This document shows positions 5,450 to 6,182 of a DNA stretch of 6,182 bases, in pieces (positions within the stretch are counted from its first letter, which is position 1; every line of letters begins with the position of its first letter). Position numbers and translations under genes: made by a program. Source of the DNA: Desulfobulbaceae bacterium. Its GTDB lineage: Bacteria > Desulfobacterota > Desulfobulbia > Desulfobulbales > Desulfocapsaceae. Below the pieces are notes generated by a model. The model worked only from the letters and a program-made list of their open reading frames with translations, was not told the origin of the DNA and made no database searches. The stretch spans positions 1-6,182 of the forward strand of contig DAOVUU010000169.1 of assembly GCA_030632405.1 (NCBI GenBank), read 5' to 3'.

Positions 5450-6182
5450 GTGGATACCCTACTCATCCCAGTTGACCAGTTTCAGACATTTCTTGTGGTA
5501 ACAAGCCGTGTTGCCGGATTTATCAGTGCAATTCCGGTATTTTTCACAACACAGACCCCCGCACGTGTTAAGACTGGGCTGGTATTTGCTATCGCTCTTA
5601 CCCTTTTTCCTCTAATGGCGGACGCCGTCCCCCAGATCAGTTTTTCCCCCGCACCGTTTTTAATGCTTATAATAGCCGAACTTCTGCTTGGCCTGCTCCT
5701 GGGGCTGATTGCCCGTCTTATATTCACAGCTGTGGAATTTGGAGCTACAGTTATCGGTTATCAGATGGGTTTTGCCGCCGCTAATGTTTTCGACCCCCAG
5801 GGTGAACGGCAGGTTGCTCTCATCTCACAATTTCAAAATGTCTTCGCCATCCTCATCTTCCTGGCCATTAACGGCCACCATCTTTTTCTTCAAATCGCAG
5901 TACGTTCATATGAATACCTTCCTCCCGGTAAGTTCAACATATCCGGAGAAGCAATTCCCTTTCTTATGGACCAGGCAGCGCATATGTTTTTTCTTGGAGT
6001 TCAATTCAGTGCACCGGTTCTCGCCGTCCTTCTCCTCTCAGGATTAATCCTTGGTGTACTTGCCCGTGTATTTCCCCAACTTAATGTTTTCCTTCTTTCC
6101 TTTCCGATTAACATAGGAATTGCCTTTGTTGTCATTGCTTTGACATTGGACATCTCGGCTTCGGTAATTAGACAAGAATTTG
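5450..6182 (+). CDS. fliR: Flagellar type III export gate protein FliR (3' end outside the window)
   Basis: FliR is the single-copy subunit that completes the FliP5-FliQ4-FliR1 export gate. The visible 244 residues cover nearly all of a protein usually near 260 aa; no stop is reached. The GTG start gives MDTLLIPVDQFQTFL, a normal FliR N-terminus. No better start exists upstream, since the frame is closed by TGA at 5408. Hydrophobic segments fill the chain, and the typical features are SRVAGF (19-24), TPARVKTGL (36-44), VIGYQMGFAAANVFDPQ (101-117), NGHH (141-144) and ARVFPQLNVFLLSFPINIG (205-223). The ribosome site is weak (AGG at 5441-5443, 6 nt spacing). A 150-nt gap caused by the fold-back element separates it from fliQ, whereas the other junctions in this operon are 38 nt or less. 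flhB or flhA probably follows. Confidence 0.96.
   Translation, partial: MDTLLIPVDQFQTFLVVTSRVAGFISAIPVFFTTQTPARVKTGLVFAIALTLFPLMADAVPQISFSPAPFLMLIIAELLLGLLLGLIARLIFTAVEFGATVIGYQMGFAAANVFDPQGERQVALISQFQNVFAILIFLAINGHHLFLQIAVRSYEYLPPGKFNISGEAIPFLMDQAAHMFFLGVQFSAPVLAVLLLSGLILGVLARVFPQLNVFLLSFPINIGIAFVVIALTLDISASVIRQEF

Noticed and set aside
5709..6047. 112-codon + strand frame within fliR
   Set aside because: It is a shadow frame over the well-conserved FliR coding sequence, with no recognisable product.

Overview
The window holds one flagellar operon on the + strand: motA, motB, fliL, fliM, fliN, fliO, fliP, fliQ and fliR, with fliR running off the right edge. Every protein matches its family along its length. 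I see no convincing minus-strand gene. Base composition is moderate, slightly AT-rich. The gene order (stator pair, then FliL, switch, export gate), a sigma-54 type promoter and overall protein character suggest a Gram-negative bacterium with sigma-54-controlled flagella. My best guess is Desulfobacterota (former Deltaproteobacteria), but this is inference. Spirochaetes use a very similar gene order, so order alone does not decide the phylum.

Layout. Bases 1-92 carry the end of the upstream transcription unit, closed by a strong rho-independent terminator (59-91). Bases 93-360 hold no gene I can support. They contain a good -24/-12 sigma-54 promoter (153-168), a leader of about 180 nt with a possible stem-loop (190-256), and a clear Shine-Dalgarno before a TTG-started motA. 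From motA to fliQ the genes are packed with gaps of 5, 38, 15, 10, 9, -1 and 6 nt. The pattern breaks once: 150 nt lie between fliQ and fliR.

The gap is filled by a small fold-back element (5297-5441) with about 20-bp terminal inverted repeats, ends at TA/CTAG, and inner arms on exactly the same axis of symmetry. I read it as a MITE, possibly mobilised by an IS630/mariner-like transposase. Removing one copy of the element plus one CTAG rebuilds a normal fliQ-TAG, 7 nt, GTG-fliR junction. The left end of the element supplies AGGAGG and an ATG. The 42-codon frame opened there crosses the whole element and stops on the right-hand duplicated TAG, 7 nt before fliR, so the element appears to preserve ribosome traffic into fliR. 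This is the most interesting object in the window.

How the genes work together: MotA/MotB form the ion-driven stator and FliL supports it. FliM and FliN form the C-ring switch that sets rotation sense and docks export cargo. FliO helps assemble FliP, and FliP/FliQ/FliR form the membrane export gate of the flagellar type III secretion system. flhB and flhA are the expected next genes, outside the window.
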